Shown: positions 30,301 to 45,300 of the stretch, piece by piece
Layout: each line of letters opens with the position of its first letter
How positions within the stretch are numbered: the stretch's first letter is position 1
Source: Hyphomicrobiales bacterium
GTDB taxonomy: Bacteria; Pseudomonadota; Alphaproteobacteria; Rhizobiales; Rhizobiaceae
Direction of reading: 5' to 3'
Assembly (NCBI GenBank): GCA_900467185.1
Contig: UBPA01000003.1
Location: 434,001-498,000, forward strand
Length of the DNA stretch: 64,000 nucleotides
Notes under the pieces: model-generated
What the model saw: the letters and a program-made list of their open reading frames with translations, nothing else
Told to the model about the DNA's origin: nothing
Database searches by the model: none
Position numbers and translations under genes: made by a program

Positions 30301-33300
30301 GACGACGGCGACGGAGAGCTTTTCGACCTTGTAGCTGTTCTTGGTGGTGGCGACCGTCTTGGAGTTGATCTCGTAGTTGGTCTGCTCTTCCTTCTTCTCG
30401 GCCTGGTCGTTCGACTGCGGGCCGGCGCCACCGCTCTTGGGGGCTGCCTGCGGCACGTTCTGCTGGACCGTCGTCGCATTGTCGGCCTGCTGCTGGCTCG
30501 ATTTCTGCTCTTCCTTGGTGACCCGCGTGGACCGCTCGACGCGAGATTCCGGATCGAACGTGGTTTCCTGAACCTGCTGCGTATCGGTGTTGAGCTGCGC
30601 TGTGACGCTGGAGCGGAAATTGTCGACGCCGAGGAAGGGCGAAAGAGCCTTGTCGATGTTCTTCTCGATCTCGCCCTGGACGGACTGGACGATGGAGAGC
30701 GACTGGCTCATCGCACCGTTCTGCGGATCGTCGCCGGAGGCGAGCAGCTGGCCGGCGCTATCGAGAATGGTCACGTCGTCGATCGAGAGGCCGGGGACCG
30801 ACGAGCCCACGAGATGGCGGATGGAGGCTGCGGCGTTGCGGCCGATGGTGGAGCTTGCGCGGATCATGACGGAGGCGGTCGGCTTCTGCTCGGTCTTGCG
30901 GAAGCTGCCGCGGTCGGCCATCACGATGTGGACGCGGGCCGACGCGATACCGGAGATCTGCTGGATGGTCCGGGCGATTTCGCCTTCCAGGGCGCGGACC
31001 CGCGTGACTTCCTGCATGAACGAGGTCAGGCCGAGCGAGCCGACATTGTCGAAAAGTTCGTAACCGGCATTGGCGCTGTTGGGGAGGCCGCGCTCGGCGA
31101 GAAACAGGCGGGCCTTGCCCGTGGTGCCGACCGGAACCTGGACGCTCTTGCCATCGGAGCCGACATCGAAGGGGATACCGCCTTCGGACAGCGCCATGGT
31201 GACCTGGTTCAGGTCCCCCGATTCAAGGTTGACGTAGAGCGTCTCGAAGGCCGGCTTGTTGACATAGAGCCCGGCTGCCAGAACGAGCCCGACCGTGACG
31301 AGAGCGGCTGCCGCCAATGCGATCAGCTTGCCCTGCCCCAGGCTCTTCAAATTTTTCGTGACCGACGAAAGTTGTTCTAACAGATTCATTCTGTTTCGCA
31401 CCCAGTAGCGCACTTCACCGTGCGAGATTGCACGGACGAAGCTTCATTGCGCAGTCCCAACATTGAGGTCCGATCCGGCCGCATCCGGCGAAAACTCTCG
31501 CAAATGCGGGCATAGATCCATCTGACCCGTTTGGAGAATAGGATGCGAAGCTTGCGCGAACTTGTCGTTCGCCCCCACGCGCCGCGGTATTTCGAAAGAT
31601 TCTAAAACGAAAAAACGCACCTCGGACCGGAGCCGGAGGTGCGTTTCGCTGCTGTTTTCGGCCTGAAAAGACCGCTTGGGCGATGGAGGACCGCGTCAGC
31701 GCGTCGTCGGAAACGCGCTTCGCCCTAGAAGGCTTCGAAGTCGCCGGCGGCTTCCGTCAGCGGCTGCGAGTGGCCGTGGCGCAGGCCATTTGCAAGCGAC
31801 TTCTGCATATCCGCAAGCTTCACGAGGTTCAGCGCCGTGGAGATATCAACCAGCCAGGATTCCGGAAGCGCCGCGGTGATGGTGTCGATGAACTCGGCCA
31901 GCCCGCGCGTTTTCTGGACCGCGAGGTCGATGCCCTGAAGCACCTGGATACGGTGCGCCGCATTGGCCTGGGGGTCGCCGGCGATCTCGCCCAGCATCGG
32001 CTCGATCCGCTCGATGAGATAGGCGACGTCGTGCAGCTCCGAGACGACCCGCATCATCACGTCCGGCAGGGCCTCGTGCATGTCGCCGGGGTGCTCTTTT
32101 CGCTCGCTCTGCATATGATGTCCCCTGACCGCGCGCCGGTCGGCGCGGTTGCTGATTAAAAAAATTCGATCGAATTGTCGGCGGGCTTGGGAGCCGGGAC
32201 CGGGCGCTGCTCCTGGGCCACGGTCTTCTGCGTCTCGACGCCGGTCAGGGCGTATTGACGGGCCCGGCCGGTCACTGGCCAGTATTCCAGCTTGCGGCCA
32301 TGCTCGCCGCCCGTGCTTTCGCCGACGATGGGAATCCCTTCGTCCTGCAGGAAGCGGCGGGCGAACAAGGCATTCTGCTCACCGACATTGGAAAAACGTG
32401 CAATGGTTTTGGCGCCGCCGAAGATCTTGGCCTCAAGACGGTCGCGCCGCGCGCCTTTCTTGAGAAGTCCGTTGATCAGCAATTCCATGAGATGGACGCC
32501 ATATCGCGTGGCGTCTCCTCCCGATGACATCGCTTCGGCGGAACCGGGCAGCAGGAAATGGTTGATGCCGCCCACGCCTGCCACGGGATCACGCATGCAG
32601 GCCGCCACACAGGAGCCGAGAATCGTCGAGAGAACCACGTCCGGGTCCGTGACGACCTTGTACTCGCCCTGGATGACATGCACGCGCTTAACCGCAGCGT
32701 CTAAGGTCATTTGAGTGCTCCGAATACGGCTTCGATCGCCGCCCGCATCTTTTCGATGGTGAAGGGTTTGGCCAGGACGTTGTTGGCGCCGAGCGCCGCC
32801 GCCTTGGTGACGAGCGCCCGGTCGCCCTGCGCCGTCAACATGATGAAGGCGGCCTTCTTGGTTGCCGGATTGGTGCGCACGGCCTGCAGCAGGCCGAGAC
32901 CGTCCATCTTCGGCATGTTGAAGTCCGAGATCACGAGATGATGCGGCTGTTGCGCCATGATCTTGGCCCCCTGCTCGCCATCGGCGGCAACGGTGATCTG
33001 CTTGAAGCCGAGCTGCTGGAGCGCTTCGCCCAGCAAAAGCCGGCTGGTAACCTGATCGTCGACGATCAGCACTTTGATTTTTTCGGCGATAGACATTTAT
33101 TCAGTTCCTTCCCTTCGGGTCGCGGCGCATTTCAGAACTTCCTCCCCGATGGAGTTGAGGGGCAGTTGCATTTCGACGGCACCTATTTCGTAGGCCACCC
33201 TCGGCATTCCATAGACCACACAGGTCTTTTCATTCTGGCCGAACGTCCGGGCGCCGGCCTGGCGCATCCGCAGAAGGCCGGAGGCGCCATCGCGCCCCAT

Positions 33301-36300
33301 GCCCGTCAGGATGACGCCGATGCCATTGCGACCGACGAGGTCCGCCACTGAATCGAACAGAACGTCCACGGACGGGCGATGTCCGTTGACGGGCTCCCGG
33401 TCGAGCAGCCGGCAGGTCGGTGCCGACGGATTGACCACCTGGAGGTGACGATCGCCTCCCGGAGCGAGGTAGATCTTGCCGATCTCGAGCCTGGCACCGT
33501 CGAAAGCCTCTTCGACCGTCGGGGCGCAAAGCCGGTTAAGACGTTCCGAAAAGCTCTTCGTGAAGGTGACCGGCATATGCTGCGTGATCACCGTTGGCGG
33601 GCAGTTCTTCGGAAACTTCTGCAAGACGTTGATCAGGGCCTCCACCCCCCCGGTGGAGGACCCGATGGCGATGATCCGGCGCGCGGCCCGGTAGTCGACC
33701 GCCGTGGCATTGGTGTTCGCGGCACTGGGTGCTGCGACCTTGTTGCCGGAGATGATGAACTTGCGCTGCGAGCGCGCCGCCGCCTTCACCTTTTCGGCAA
33801 GGTCGGCGAAGGGGTGCAGGTCGCCCGGCAGGGGCTTGCCGACGCAGTCGAAGGCGCCGATCTCAAGTGCCGCGACGGAGGCTTCCGCGCCCTTGTGCGT
33901 CAGCGTGGACACCATGATGACGGGCATGGGGCGCAGCCGCATGATCTTCTCGAGGAATTCGAGACCGTTCATGTTCGGCATCTCGATGTCGAGCGTGACG
34001 ACGTCGGGATTCAGATCCTTGATGGCCTGGCGCGCCTGCATGGCATCAGCCGCCTGACCGACCACGCTGACGGCGGGATCGGCATTCAGGATGGCCGTGA
34101 TGAGACCGCGCATGGTGGCGCTGTCATCGACGACGAGAACGCGAGCGGGAGCGGTCATGAGCGGCCTCCCGCGTGCTTGCCGGTATAGCGGTAGGCGGTG
34201 ATGCCGATATTGTCGAACACGGCCTTGGCGTCGCCGGAGACGCGCTCGGAGTGGCCGATATAAAGATGCCCGCCGCCATCCAGCGTGGTTGCGAAGCGCG
34301 ACCAGATCTTCATCTGCGTCGGCTCGTCGAAATAAATGACGACGTTGCGGCAGAAGATCACGTCGAACGGCCCCTTGAACGGCCACTGCGCCATGAGGTT
34401 CAGCTCGTTGAAGGTGATGAGCCGCTTGACCTTGTCGTCGATCTGCCACTTCTCGCGGCCGTTGACCGAGGTCTGCGAGAAGAACTGCTTGCGCATCTGC
34501 GGCGTGACCGTTTCCAGCGCGTTGAGATCGTAGGCGCCGGCCCGGGCGATCGCGAGAATCTTCGGGTCGATATCGGTCGCCAGGATACGGATGTCGTAAT
34601 CCGCCGCATTGGGCAGGACCGCCAGGATGGTGAGCGCGATCGAATAGGGCTCCTGCCCGTCGGAACAGGCGGCAGACCAGATGCGAACACGGCCGCCCGT
34701 CTTGGCACGCGCGATCAGCCCCGGCAGAACCGTGTCGCGCAGATGTTCGAAATGGTGGTTCTCGCGGAAGAAGCGCGTGAAGTTGGTGGTGAGGTGCGAG
34801 AGCATGTCCCGTCGCTCGGCGGCACCGGCGGGAGACGACACGAGGTTGCAGTACTCGCGGAAACCCCCGAGCCCGAGATTGCGGATGTGTTTCGACAGGC
34901 GCGAATAGACGAGCGAGGCCTTGGTCTCGTTCAGATAGATCCCGGCATCCGCATAGATCATCGCTGCGATCTCGGAAAGATCGCGGCGCGTCAGCGGGTA
35001 TTCGCCGCTGGCCAGGCACTCGTCGGGCGACGCTTTCGTGTCGAAGGCGGCCATTCTGCTCATGCGGCTTCGCTTTCGGTGTGAGGGAAGACGGCGTCCA
35101 GTTCGATCAGGCAGATCATGCGCTTTTCGATGGCCAGAACGCCGCGGGCAAAGGTTCGCTCGAAGTCGGAACTGACATCGGGCGTCGGCTGTATGTTGTC
35201 GTTCGTCACGCTCAGTATGTCGGACACCGCCTCCACCAGCAGCCCGACGATCCTCTGTCCGGACTGAGCGACGATGATGACATGCCGAACGGTCGGTTCG
35301 GCCGGGTTCATTCCGAGGCGCGCTGCCAGATCGATGATCGGCAGGACCGCGCCCCGCAGGTTGATGACGCCGAGCATGTAGCCCGGCGTATGGGGCATCG
35401 ACGTCGCAGGCGTCCAGCCGCGGATCTCGCGCACCGACATGATATCGACGCAGAACTCCTGGTCGCCGATCCTGAAGGCGATCAGTTCGCGGGCACCGCT
35501 GGTCATGGTGTTTGCGAGCGTCGTCATGGCTTACCCCACAGCTGCCAGAGCTGATTCGAGCCTGAGGGGCTGGCCGCGGGAGGCCGCGACCACAGCATCC
35601 ACATCCAGGATCAGCGCCACGCGGCCGTCACCGAGAATGGTGGCCGCGGCGATGCCGGGCACATGGGTGTAGTTGGCCTCGAGGCTCTTGATGACGACCT
35701 GGCGCTGGCCCTGGATCGCATCGACCATCAGCGCGCGCTGACCGCCGCCTTCCGATTCCACCAGCAGCGCCACGCCCTCGACGGGATTGGCCTGCGTGGC
35801 GCGGAAGTTCAGGATCCGGCCGACATCGACCAGCGGGCAGAAGGAGTTGCGGATCGAGATCAGGCGCTGTGTCGCACCGAAGGAATGGATCGAGGCGGCA
35901 TCGGGCTGCAGCGTTTCGACGATGGCCGTCAGCGGCACGACCAGCGTCTGGCTGGCGACCGTGACCACCATGCCGTCGAGCACGGCGAGCGTCAGCGGCA
36001 GGCTCATGGTGAAGACGGAGCCCTGCCCCGGTTTCGACGAGATGTTGATGCGGCCGCCGAGCGCCTGGATGGAGCGCTTGACCACGTCCATGCCGACGCC
36101 GCGGCCGGAAAGGTCGGAGACCTTCTCGGCGGTCGAGAAGCCGGCGTGGAAGATCAGGTTGTCGATTTCCTCGTCCGACAGGTTGGCATCGGCCGCGATC
36201 AGGTCGTTGTCGATCGCCTTCTGGCGGACGCGTTCGCGGTTGATGCCGGCGCCGTCGTCGGCCAGCTCGATGATGATGCGGCCCGAGCGATGCTTGGCGG

Positions 36301-39300
36301 TCAGGCGGACGGTGCCTTCCGGGTTCTTGCCGAGGGCGACGCGCTTCTCCGGCATTTCCAGGCCGTGATCGACCGCGTTGCGGATCATGTGCGTCAGCGG
36401 CTCGGCGAGCTTGTCGATGACGGTCTTGTCGACTTCGGTGTTCTCGCCCTCGGTGATGAGGCGCACCGACTTGCCGGTGATGTCGGCGATTTCGCGCACC
36501 GTGCGGGCCATGCGCTGGAAGACGGGCTTCACCGGCTGGGCGCGGATGGCCATGACCGAGTCCTGGATCTCGCGGGTGAGCTGCTGCAGCTCCTCGAGGC
36601 CCATATTGATCGACGACGTGCCGTTGGTATCGTTCTCGATGACGCTCTGCGAGAGCATCGCCTGATTGATGACGAGCTCGCCGACAAGGTTGATCAGGCG
36701 ATCGACACGGTCGAGATCGACGCGGATCGTCTGGCCTGCGGCGGCGGCCTGCTGGGCGCTGGCGGCATTGGCGGGCGCCTGCTTCGCGTCGGCAGCCTTG
36801 GCGGCGGCACTGGCGAGGTTCAGGACGTTGCTGGCGGTTTCGAGCGCCGTGACCGTGGCTTCGCGCTCGCCGGCAGCGATCTGCTCCTCTTCTTCCACCA
36901 CGCCGAGCGGATGCTCGGGCTCCTCATCGAGGATCGACAGATCGAAGGGAACGGCCTGCATCGGGGCTTCGCCTTCGATCGCGTCCGGCTGTTCGCCTTC
37001 GGCGCGCTCGGCCACCTCGAGTTCGCAGTCCCATTCCGCAAATTCGAAGACGCCGCGGATCGCATCCTCGCCCTTGTCGGTGCGAAGCGAGATCTTCCAG
37101 GAGAAGTAGGCGTCCTCGGGGTTGAGGCCATCCAGCGACGGGAGGCTGTCCATGTCGCAGTGGATGCTCATCTCGCCCAGACGCGAAAGGTCGCGCAGAA
37201 GCAGCGTCGCCTCGTTGCCCTTGCGATAGAGATCCGCATTCGGCTTGAAGGAGATCTCGAAGGTCGACATCGCGACCGGATCGACGGCGGCTTCGTCGCC
37301 GAAATCGTCGAACGAGAAAGCGACGGGCACGAAGCCCTGGTCGTTGGGTGCTGGCGAAGCCGGGGCCGGGGCCGTCGCGGCAGGCGCGGACTTGGCGGCC
37401 GCGGGCTTGGCTGCAGCCTTGGCCACGGGAGCCTCCGCAGCTCCGGGAAGCGGCGTGCCGTGGGCCAGAGCCTCGAGTTCGCGGATCAGCTGCTTGGAGC
37501 GCGCTTCATCCACGCTGCCGCCGTCGCGGGCACAGTTGGTCAGGTCGGCCAGAACGTCGGCCGACTTGAGCATGACTTTCAGAACGTCCTGCGTGGGTTC
37601 CAGCTTGTTGGAGCGAACGCAATCCAGCGTCGTTTCGAACACATGCGCGAACGAGACGAGATCATCGAGCCCGAAGGCACCCGCGCCACCCTTGATGGAG
37701 TGAACGGCACGGAAGACCGCATTGACCGTTTCCGGATCGCGATCTCCGTCGTTCAAACGAAGGAGACCAGATTCCAGTTCTGCGAGCTGTTCTTCACATT
37801 CCTGGAAGAAGATCTCTTTGATTTCATTCATATCCATAGCTGGAATCCTGGCGAGGGTTTTTTTAAGCGGTTACGCGCTCGATGGCGTCGATCAGCTTGG
37901 TCGGATCGAAGGGCTTGACGATCCAGCCGGTCGCTCCGGCCTGGCGGGCGCGGTTCTTCTTTTCCGCGTCGCTTTCCGTGGTCAGGACCAGGATCGGGAT
38001 GGCGCGGTACTTCTCGTTGCGGCGAACACCTTCGATGAAGCCGAAGCCGTCGAGGCGGGGCATGTTGATGTCGGTGACGATGACATCGGGATTACAGTCT
38101 TCGAGGACTTCGAGACCTTCGATGCCGTCTTCCGCCTGGATGGTTTCGAAACCGGCATTGTTGAGCGTCACGAGGAGCATATTCCGGATGGTCCGGCTAT
38201 CGTCCACGGTGAGAACCTTCTTCTTCATTTTCAAATCTCCTTCGCCATCAGGTGGTCGACATTGACCCCGATGAGCTGCGTCGTTTTTGTAAAAGCGTCC
38301 GACACCTTGGAAAGGGTGAAGGCATGTTTGTCCTCTTCCCAGCTTTTGGCGCCTGCCATCAGCACCTGAACGCAAAGCGCTCCGACCCGCTCCACCGCCG
38401 AGGCGTCGATGACGATGTTGCTGCCGCGCATCTCCGTCAGCTTGCGATGAAGGGCGCTGGCCTCGTTGAGGTCGAGGACCGGCGCGAGATTGAGCGTCTT
38501 CGATGCGGCTTTCTTTGGGGCCATCACGGCGCCTTTCCTTGTGTCACCTGGAGGAGATTGACCTGTCGAACGAAACCGTCCGCACTGCGATGGCCGGCAG
38601 GGCCGGTGTCACGCAGGCGAAACGGGCATGGACGCAGAGCCGGGAGCATCGTCATGATCGCCCCCATGCCGACACGCGCCCGAAGGCGATGTCGTCCTCG
38701 TCTTCGAGAAAGGCCTCCGTCCTCGCCACCGGCACAGGCAGAGCCTGTCGCGGCAGCGCGGGGGCGGCCATCGTCTTGTCCGCTGCGCGTGCACCAGCGG
38801 GGCGCAGCGTGAAGCGGCGAATGGTTTCGCCAAGCTCGATCGTCACCATGCGCGCGGTCTGCCCGGCAGCCGCCGTGCGTTCGGCGTCGCCGGTGAGACC
38901 TGCGAGCGCGCGGCCGGAGCGGCCGATCTCGCTGCGAAGGTCTTCGAGGCTGGACAGATCCTCGCCCGACTGCCGGGCGATGCCGGTGATGGCGGACTGG
39001 ATGCCGTGGACCTGCTCGACGATGCTGCCGATGGCGGCCTGCGTGCGGCCGACGCGTTCGACACCGGCATCGACCTGGGCCTTGGTGCCCGTGACGAGCT
39101 GCTTGATCTCGCGGGCCGCATCGCCCGAACGCTGGGCGAGCGCCCGGACTTCCTGGGCGACGACCGCGAAACCGCGGCCGCTTTCGCCGGCACGTGCCGC
39201 TTCGATGCCGGCATTCAGCGCCAGCAGATTGGTCTGGAAGGCGATTTCGTCGATCACGCCGATGATCTGGCCGATCTTTTCGGCGGAGGACTCGATGTCG

Positions 39301-42300
39301 GCCATGGCCGCGATGGCGAGACCGGCGATCTCGCCGCTGCGCTCGACCGAATGTCCCGTCGCCGCAACTGCTTTTTCGGCCGCAGCACTTTCGCGTGCAC
39401 TGTCGCGAACCCTGATGACCAGGGCTTCCAGGCGCTCGGCAACCGAATCCAGCGCCGCGGCTTCCGACTGCGCGGCCGAACCCAGGCGTTCGGTTCCCTC
39501 GGCCAGCGTCTCGCCTGCCGTGGCGGACGAGGCGATGCCGGCATCCAGATTGCGCAGGTTCGCCTCGATCGCGTCGAGCGCGGCATCCAGCGAACGGGCG
39601 AGCGGGGCTGCGGCCTCCGGGGCGTCGGCCGGGGTGCGTGCCGACACGTCGCCCGCCGCCAGAGCCTCGGCGATGCCGGTGAAGGCTGCGAGCACCTCGG
39701 CTTGCGACGTCGCGCGCGTTTCCGCCAGCTGGCGCTGATGGGTCTGGCGCTGTTCGTTGAAGCGAAGGGTGACGCCGATTTCGGTATCGACGAAGACGGT
39801 GCGGAGGAGAGCGGAGACAAGCTCCGTCAGTTCCTGCTGCTTGCCCTTGCCGGTCGCCAGCATGGATTTCGGCCAGAACGCCTCGATGGCGGACACGATC
39901 AGCTTCTCGAGAATGACGCCATGGCCGGCGATCTGCCAGCGGGGATCGAGGCCCATGCGGCTTTCCGCATCGGCCAGCACCTTGACGCGCTCGGCATAGA
40001 GGCTGTCGAACCGCGCATCCGTCAACACGCTCCAGTGTGCGGCGTGGAGGTCGTGCAGCCGGTCGATCTGACGGTCGCTGGAGAAATGGCGCGAGGCTTC
40101 GGGGAAGGTCTGAAGGCGCTGGAAAAGATCGCGCAGAGCGAGATCGACCTGCGGCTGGAGGGCCTGGCGGTGACGGCGCAGGATGTCGGTTTCGCTGGAA
40201 TCCAGCCCGGCAAACCGCAGGCGCTCGACCAGGCTTCCTGCCTGCGCCCTCCGATTCTGGTCTGCCACGGCTTCCTGTCCCACGTTTATCCCCGGTCCCG
40301 GTATGTCTCCCGTCAGGACCGGTGACCATCACCGCCTGCCGAATGAAATGAGAGGGCGCGCGATGCGCCAGATGATGCCTGCTTGTCCGAAAACGGAACA
40401 TGCGCCCCGTTAACGTCACATACCGGGTTGGAACCGGCTCGTCGGATCGGCATCATGCCCGGGAGGGGACAAGGGGTCCCCGCTTCGACGTGTAGGGACC
40501 ATGTTTATGGTTAATTCGTTGCTTGAAAGTTAACGCCGGCCCCCTAATCCACAGAACGCTGAAAGATCGTTCCGGAAAGGCCGCAAATGCCTGTCAGCAC
40601 AGGTTTTCATCCCCCATTCCTCGCAATTGTGGCCGTGGTCTCGCGCGCATAGAAAGAGGACACTTCCGGCGCGACATTTTGCAGCCCGGCGACCGCGTGA
40701 TGGACGACGCGATGAGGTCGTCCCGGCATCGTGCGCGTCTTTCGGGAAGGATCCAGCGGACATCATGATGATGACGCGAAAAGGAAACGGGCAATGATTG
40801 TTCTCGGACTGAGCGCCACCCTCATCGCATGCCTGACGCTCGTTGCCATCTCCGTCCTTCTCAACATCGACGACGGTCGCGTCGCGCTTCCCTCGCGCGT
40901 CCTCTGAACCGTCCTCGGGACGCGCATCATCTGAACATTTCCTGTTGCTGAAGATCTAACCCGGCGCGCGCGCTGCCCTATCTCCTGGTTCATCCATTCG
41001 GAAAGGAACCATCCATGGGTATCGAAAGCATCCTCATCTTCCTCCTGATCGGCGCAGTGGCCGGTTGGCTCGCCGGCCTCATCGTGTCCGGCTTCGGCTT
41101 CGGCCTGTTCGGCAACATCATCGTCGGCATCATCGGTGCCTTCATCGCAGGCTGGCTGTTCCCGCGTCTCGGCTTCGTGATCGGCGGCGGCATCCTTGCG
41201 GCCATCATCCATGCGACGCTCGGTGCGATCATTCTCCTCGTTCTCATCCGCGTGATCAAACGAGCCTGAGAAGGAGGTATCATGTCCAGCACGACTGACC
41301 CCAAGATCGAAGCCGCCCTCGCGTCGTTCATTTCCGACCATCCGGAAATCGACAGCCGCGACGCGGCCATCGCCGCCATTCTCGAGAACTGGTTCACGAG
41401 CCACGGCTATCTGCCGCACGGTCAGGAGGGCACGCGCCCCGAAGACCTTGACGCGACCAACGACGACTGAAAAAATCGGCGACAGCAATGCTGGAGGCGG
41501 GCTTAACGGCCCGCCTTTTCGTTTCAGCGCCTTTTCGCGTCAGGGGCGTGAGGGGCTGGCCACCGATAAACCTTTCAGACAGCGGACAGCCTCATGAGTC
41601 TTTCCTCCGTGACCGCCTTCCTGGCCAAGAAAGCGCCCGACCTCGAGGTCATCGTTCTCGACGAGAGTACGGCGACCGTCGCCATGGCGGCGGCCGCGCA
41701 TCGGGTCGTGCCGGCGCAGATCGCCAAGACCCTGGCGCTTCGTGTCGCCGACGACGTGATCCTGATCGTCACGGGCGGCGAAGCGCGTCTCGACAACAGG
41801 AAATTCAAGGCGCGGTTCGCCACCAAGGCCCGGATGCTCGACCTTTCCGAAGTGGAGGCGGAAACGAGCCATCCCGTGGGCGGCGTCTGCCCGTTCGGCC
41901 TGCCCAAGCCGCTCGCGGTCTATTGCGACGTCTCGTTGCGCGCGTTCGACATCGTCGTGCCGGCAGCCGGCGCCACCAATGCGGCCGTGCGGATTTCGCC
42001 CGAGCGCATGGCCGAGATCACCGGAGCGGCGTGGATCGACGTAACGGCCTCGACATAAATCGGCCGATCGTCTCACCTGTTAAAAAGATCATTGGGAACA
42101 AATGGTTGCGGGATCTCTGCACCATGACAAGACGCAGATGTTCCCACCTTGCGGATCGCCTGCCTTGTTTCAGCCATCGAATGGCCAAGAAAATTGCCTT
42201 GAAGCGGCGGTTCCGACCGATAGTGAGAGAATCAACGCATGAACAGGATTGCCTTGTCGGCTCTGCTGGCGGCGTGCACCGCCACCTCGGCTGCCGCCAT

Positions 42301-45300
42301 GGACCAGACGCTCGTTCGCCAGTTCCAGAAACTCGATCCCGCCACACGGCTGGAGCAGCGCTGCGATACCGAAGCGATGGAGCGCATCAACAAGGACAAG
42401 ACCACGTACCGGCCTGACAAGGTCATCGCCTATGCGTTCGGCGATCCGGTGACGGGCGCCAACACCATCTCCGCGCCCGGCGCCGTATTCCGCAGTCAGG
42501 GAGAATGGTACCGGCTGAAATTTCGCTGCACCACCGGCCCGGATCACATCGACGTGCGATCGTTCAAATACGAGATCGGCAGCCAGATTCCGCATGATGC
42601 CTGGGAAAGGCACTATCTCTATCCCTGACGTCCGCCGATCCTTCGTCCCACGTCTTTCGGGGTGACCGTCAGGACGGATTTAGAGAAACGCCCAGAGACC
42701 GAGAAGCGTGAGGACGGCGAGGAACGCCATGGTGTTCAACAGCGTGCGCATCATGTGTGTGGCCATGTTCAACTCCTCCCTCAGCGCGGCCGATGCTTGC
42801 TGCATGCCGCACGCTTCTCCCGATCGACCTGCCGCTCTTCCGGAACGGCCTCCTCCAAGGCGTATCCCTCGTCAGGCGCCGAGGCCCCTGATCTAGCGAG
42901 TATATCATCTATTCGTTAAGAAACCTCATGACAGAGATGTGAAGCTCTGTCTATTAGCAAATGCGATAATTCATCCCCTGCTCTCGCGCTTGCGAGAATT
43001 TTTTTGGAGGGGCGTGGAATAGAGCGCCGTCGCCATGCGTATATCTTGCATGGACGACAGGAAAAGCCCCTTCGATGTCATCGGCCAGCTCGGCGCTCTG
43101 CGGCGCTACGCCCGGTCGCTCGTGCGCAATCCCGACGATGCCGAAGATCTGGTGCAGGATGCGCTGATGCGCGCCTATGAGCGTCGCCCGACCTTTCGCC
43201 AGGGTGCGAACCTGCGGGCATGGCTGATGTCCGTCCTTCACAACACGCATATCGACAGCCTGCGGCGCAAGCGCTCGCAGACGCGGCGCGTGGAGGAAGC
43301 GGCCCTGCTTTCGCAGGGCCTCTACCATGGCGGTGCGGAAGATGTCGTTCGTCTCGGGCAGTTGCGCGAGGCGTTCTTCAGCCTTCCCGAAGAGCAGCGC
43401 GCCGCGCTGCATCTCGTTGCCATCGACGAGATGTCCTATCAGGACGCCGCACGCGTTCTCGATATTCCCGTGGGAACGCTGATGTCGCGTCTTTCCCGCG
43501 CGCGGGCCCGCCTGCGCGCGTTCGAGGAAGACCGCACGCCGACCCACCTCAAGATCGTTGGAGGCACCGACAATGACCATGGCTGACCCGATCCTCGACA
43601 GCGACCTCGATGCCTATGTGGACAACCAGTTGACGCCGCAGCGCCGGCGTCAGGTCGAAGCGTATCTGGCACAGAACCCGGAGTCGGCTGCCCGCGTGAT
43701 GGGCGACCTGCATCTGCGCGGCGAATTGCGTCTGTCGCTGCAGGCAACCGTCGATCCCGGCGGCACGCGGCAGACCCGTGACGCCGCGCGCCGGCTGGAA
43801 AGCGGCCTGCGCTTTCCCCGCGTCAGTCAGCAGCTGCAGAAGGCTGCGGCCGTCGCCCTGCTCGTCGGGGCCGGCTGGGTTGCCAGCACGAGCTTAGGGC
43901 CGTTCCAGGTGACCGAGGTCGTGGCCTCCGAGCCGCCGCCCGCTCATGTGGAAGAGGCCGTGCGCGCCCACCGCACGGCGGAGATTCGCGAGACCATGTC
44001 GTCGCAGCCGGAGGTGCGGACTTACGACCGCGAAGACATTCGCGCGGCGACGGCGATCGTCATGCCGGCCCTGCCCGACGGCTGGACGGTGGTCGATGTT
44101 CAGGTGTTCCCCTCGCGCTTCGGCCCGAGCGTCGAGCTTGCGATCCGCACGCCGGACAAGGAGCAGATGTCGCTCTTTGCCGTGCGGCCCGGGGCCTTCT
44201 CGGTGCGGCCGGTCAAGACCTACGCCATCGACGGCATCGAGGCGGCGGACTGGCAGATCGGCGACGTGGCCTACGCGCTGGTGTCGGCGACAGACGATGC
44301 AAGTGGCGACGCCAGGCTGGCGCAGACGGCGGAGCGCCTGTCCAAAACCCTTTACTGACCTCTGGCGCGTCCGGCGCCAGGTCATTCACCCTTTCTCATC
44401 TATCAAGGAGAACCTCGATGAGCTTCAGCAATCCCGGCCCGCGTTACGGCGCAACGGCGCAAAGCGGCGCCTTCCTCGACCAGGCCCTGCGCCAGCACAT
44501 GCTGCGCGTCTACAACTACATGGGCCTCGGCCTCGTCGTCACCGGCCTCGTTGCCTTCATCGTCGGCACGACGCCGGCGCTCTACGTGCCGATCTTCCAG
44601 ACGCCCCTGAAATGGGTCGTCATGCTGGCCCCGCTCGGCTTCGTGCTGTTCCTGTCGTTCCGCCTGCAGACCATGTCGGCCGGCGCGGCACAGGCCATGT
44701 TCTGGGCGTTCTGCGCCGTGATGGGCCTGTCGCTCGCATCCGTGTTCCTCGTGTTCACCGGAACGAGCATCGCACGCACCTTCTTCATCGCCGCGACCAT
44801 GTTCGGCGCGACGAGCCTCTATGGCTATGTGACCAAGGCCGACCTGTCGAAGATGGGCTCGTTCCTGATGATGGGCCTGATCGGCGTCATCATTGCCTCG
44901 GTCGTCAACATCTTCCTCGGCTCGTCGGCGCTGCAGTTCGCCATCTCGGTGATCGGCATCGTCGTCTTCGTCGGCCTCACCGCCTACGACACGCAGAACA
45001 TCAAGGAACAGTTCGCCGAGAACATGGATCAGGAATCGCAGCAGAAGCTCGCCGTCTTCGGCGCGCTGTCGCTGTACCTGAACTTCGTCAACATCTTCCA
45101 GCTGCTGCTGAACTTCACCGGCGAGCGCGAATAGTCCGCCGCATTCCCCGAAACAGACGCCCCTTCCCTTCCGGCCGCGATGGCCGGGAGGGAGCCCATC
45201 CGACCAGACCCCTGCAACAGTTCCGTTGCGCATGAGATCACGGAGACACATCACCATGGACAGCAATGACCGCCAGGCGATCGACGGGCTTTTCTCCCGC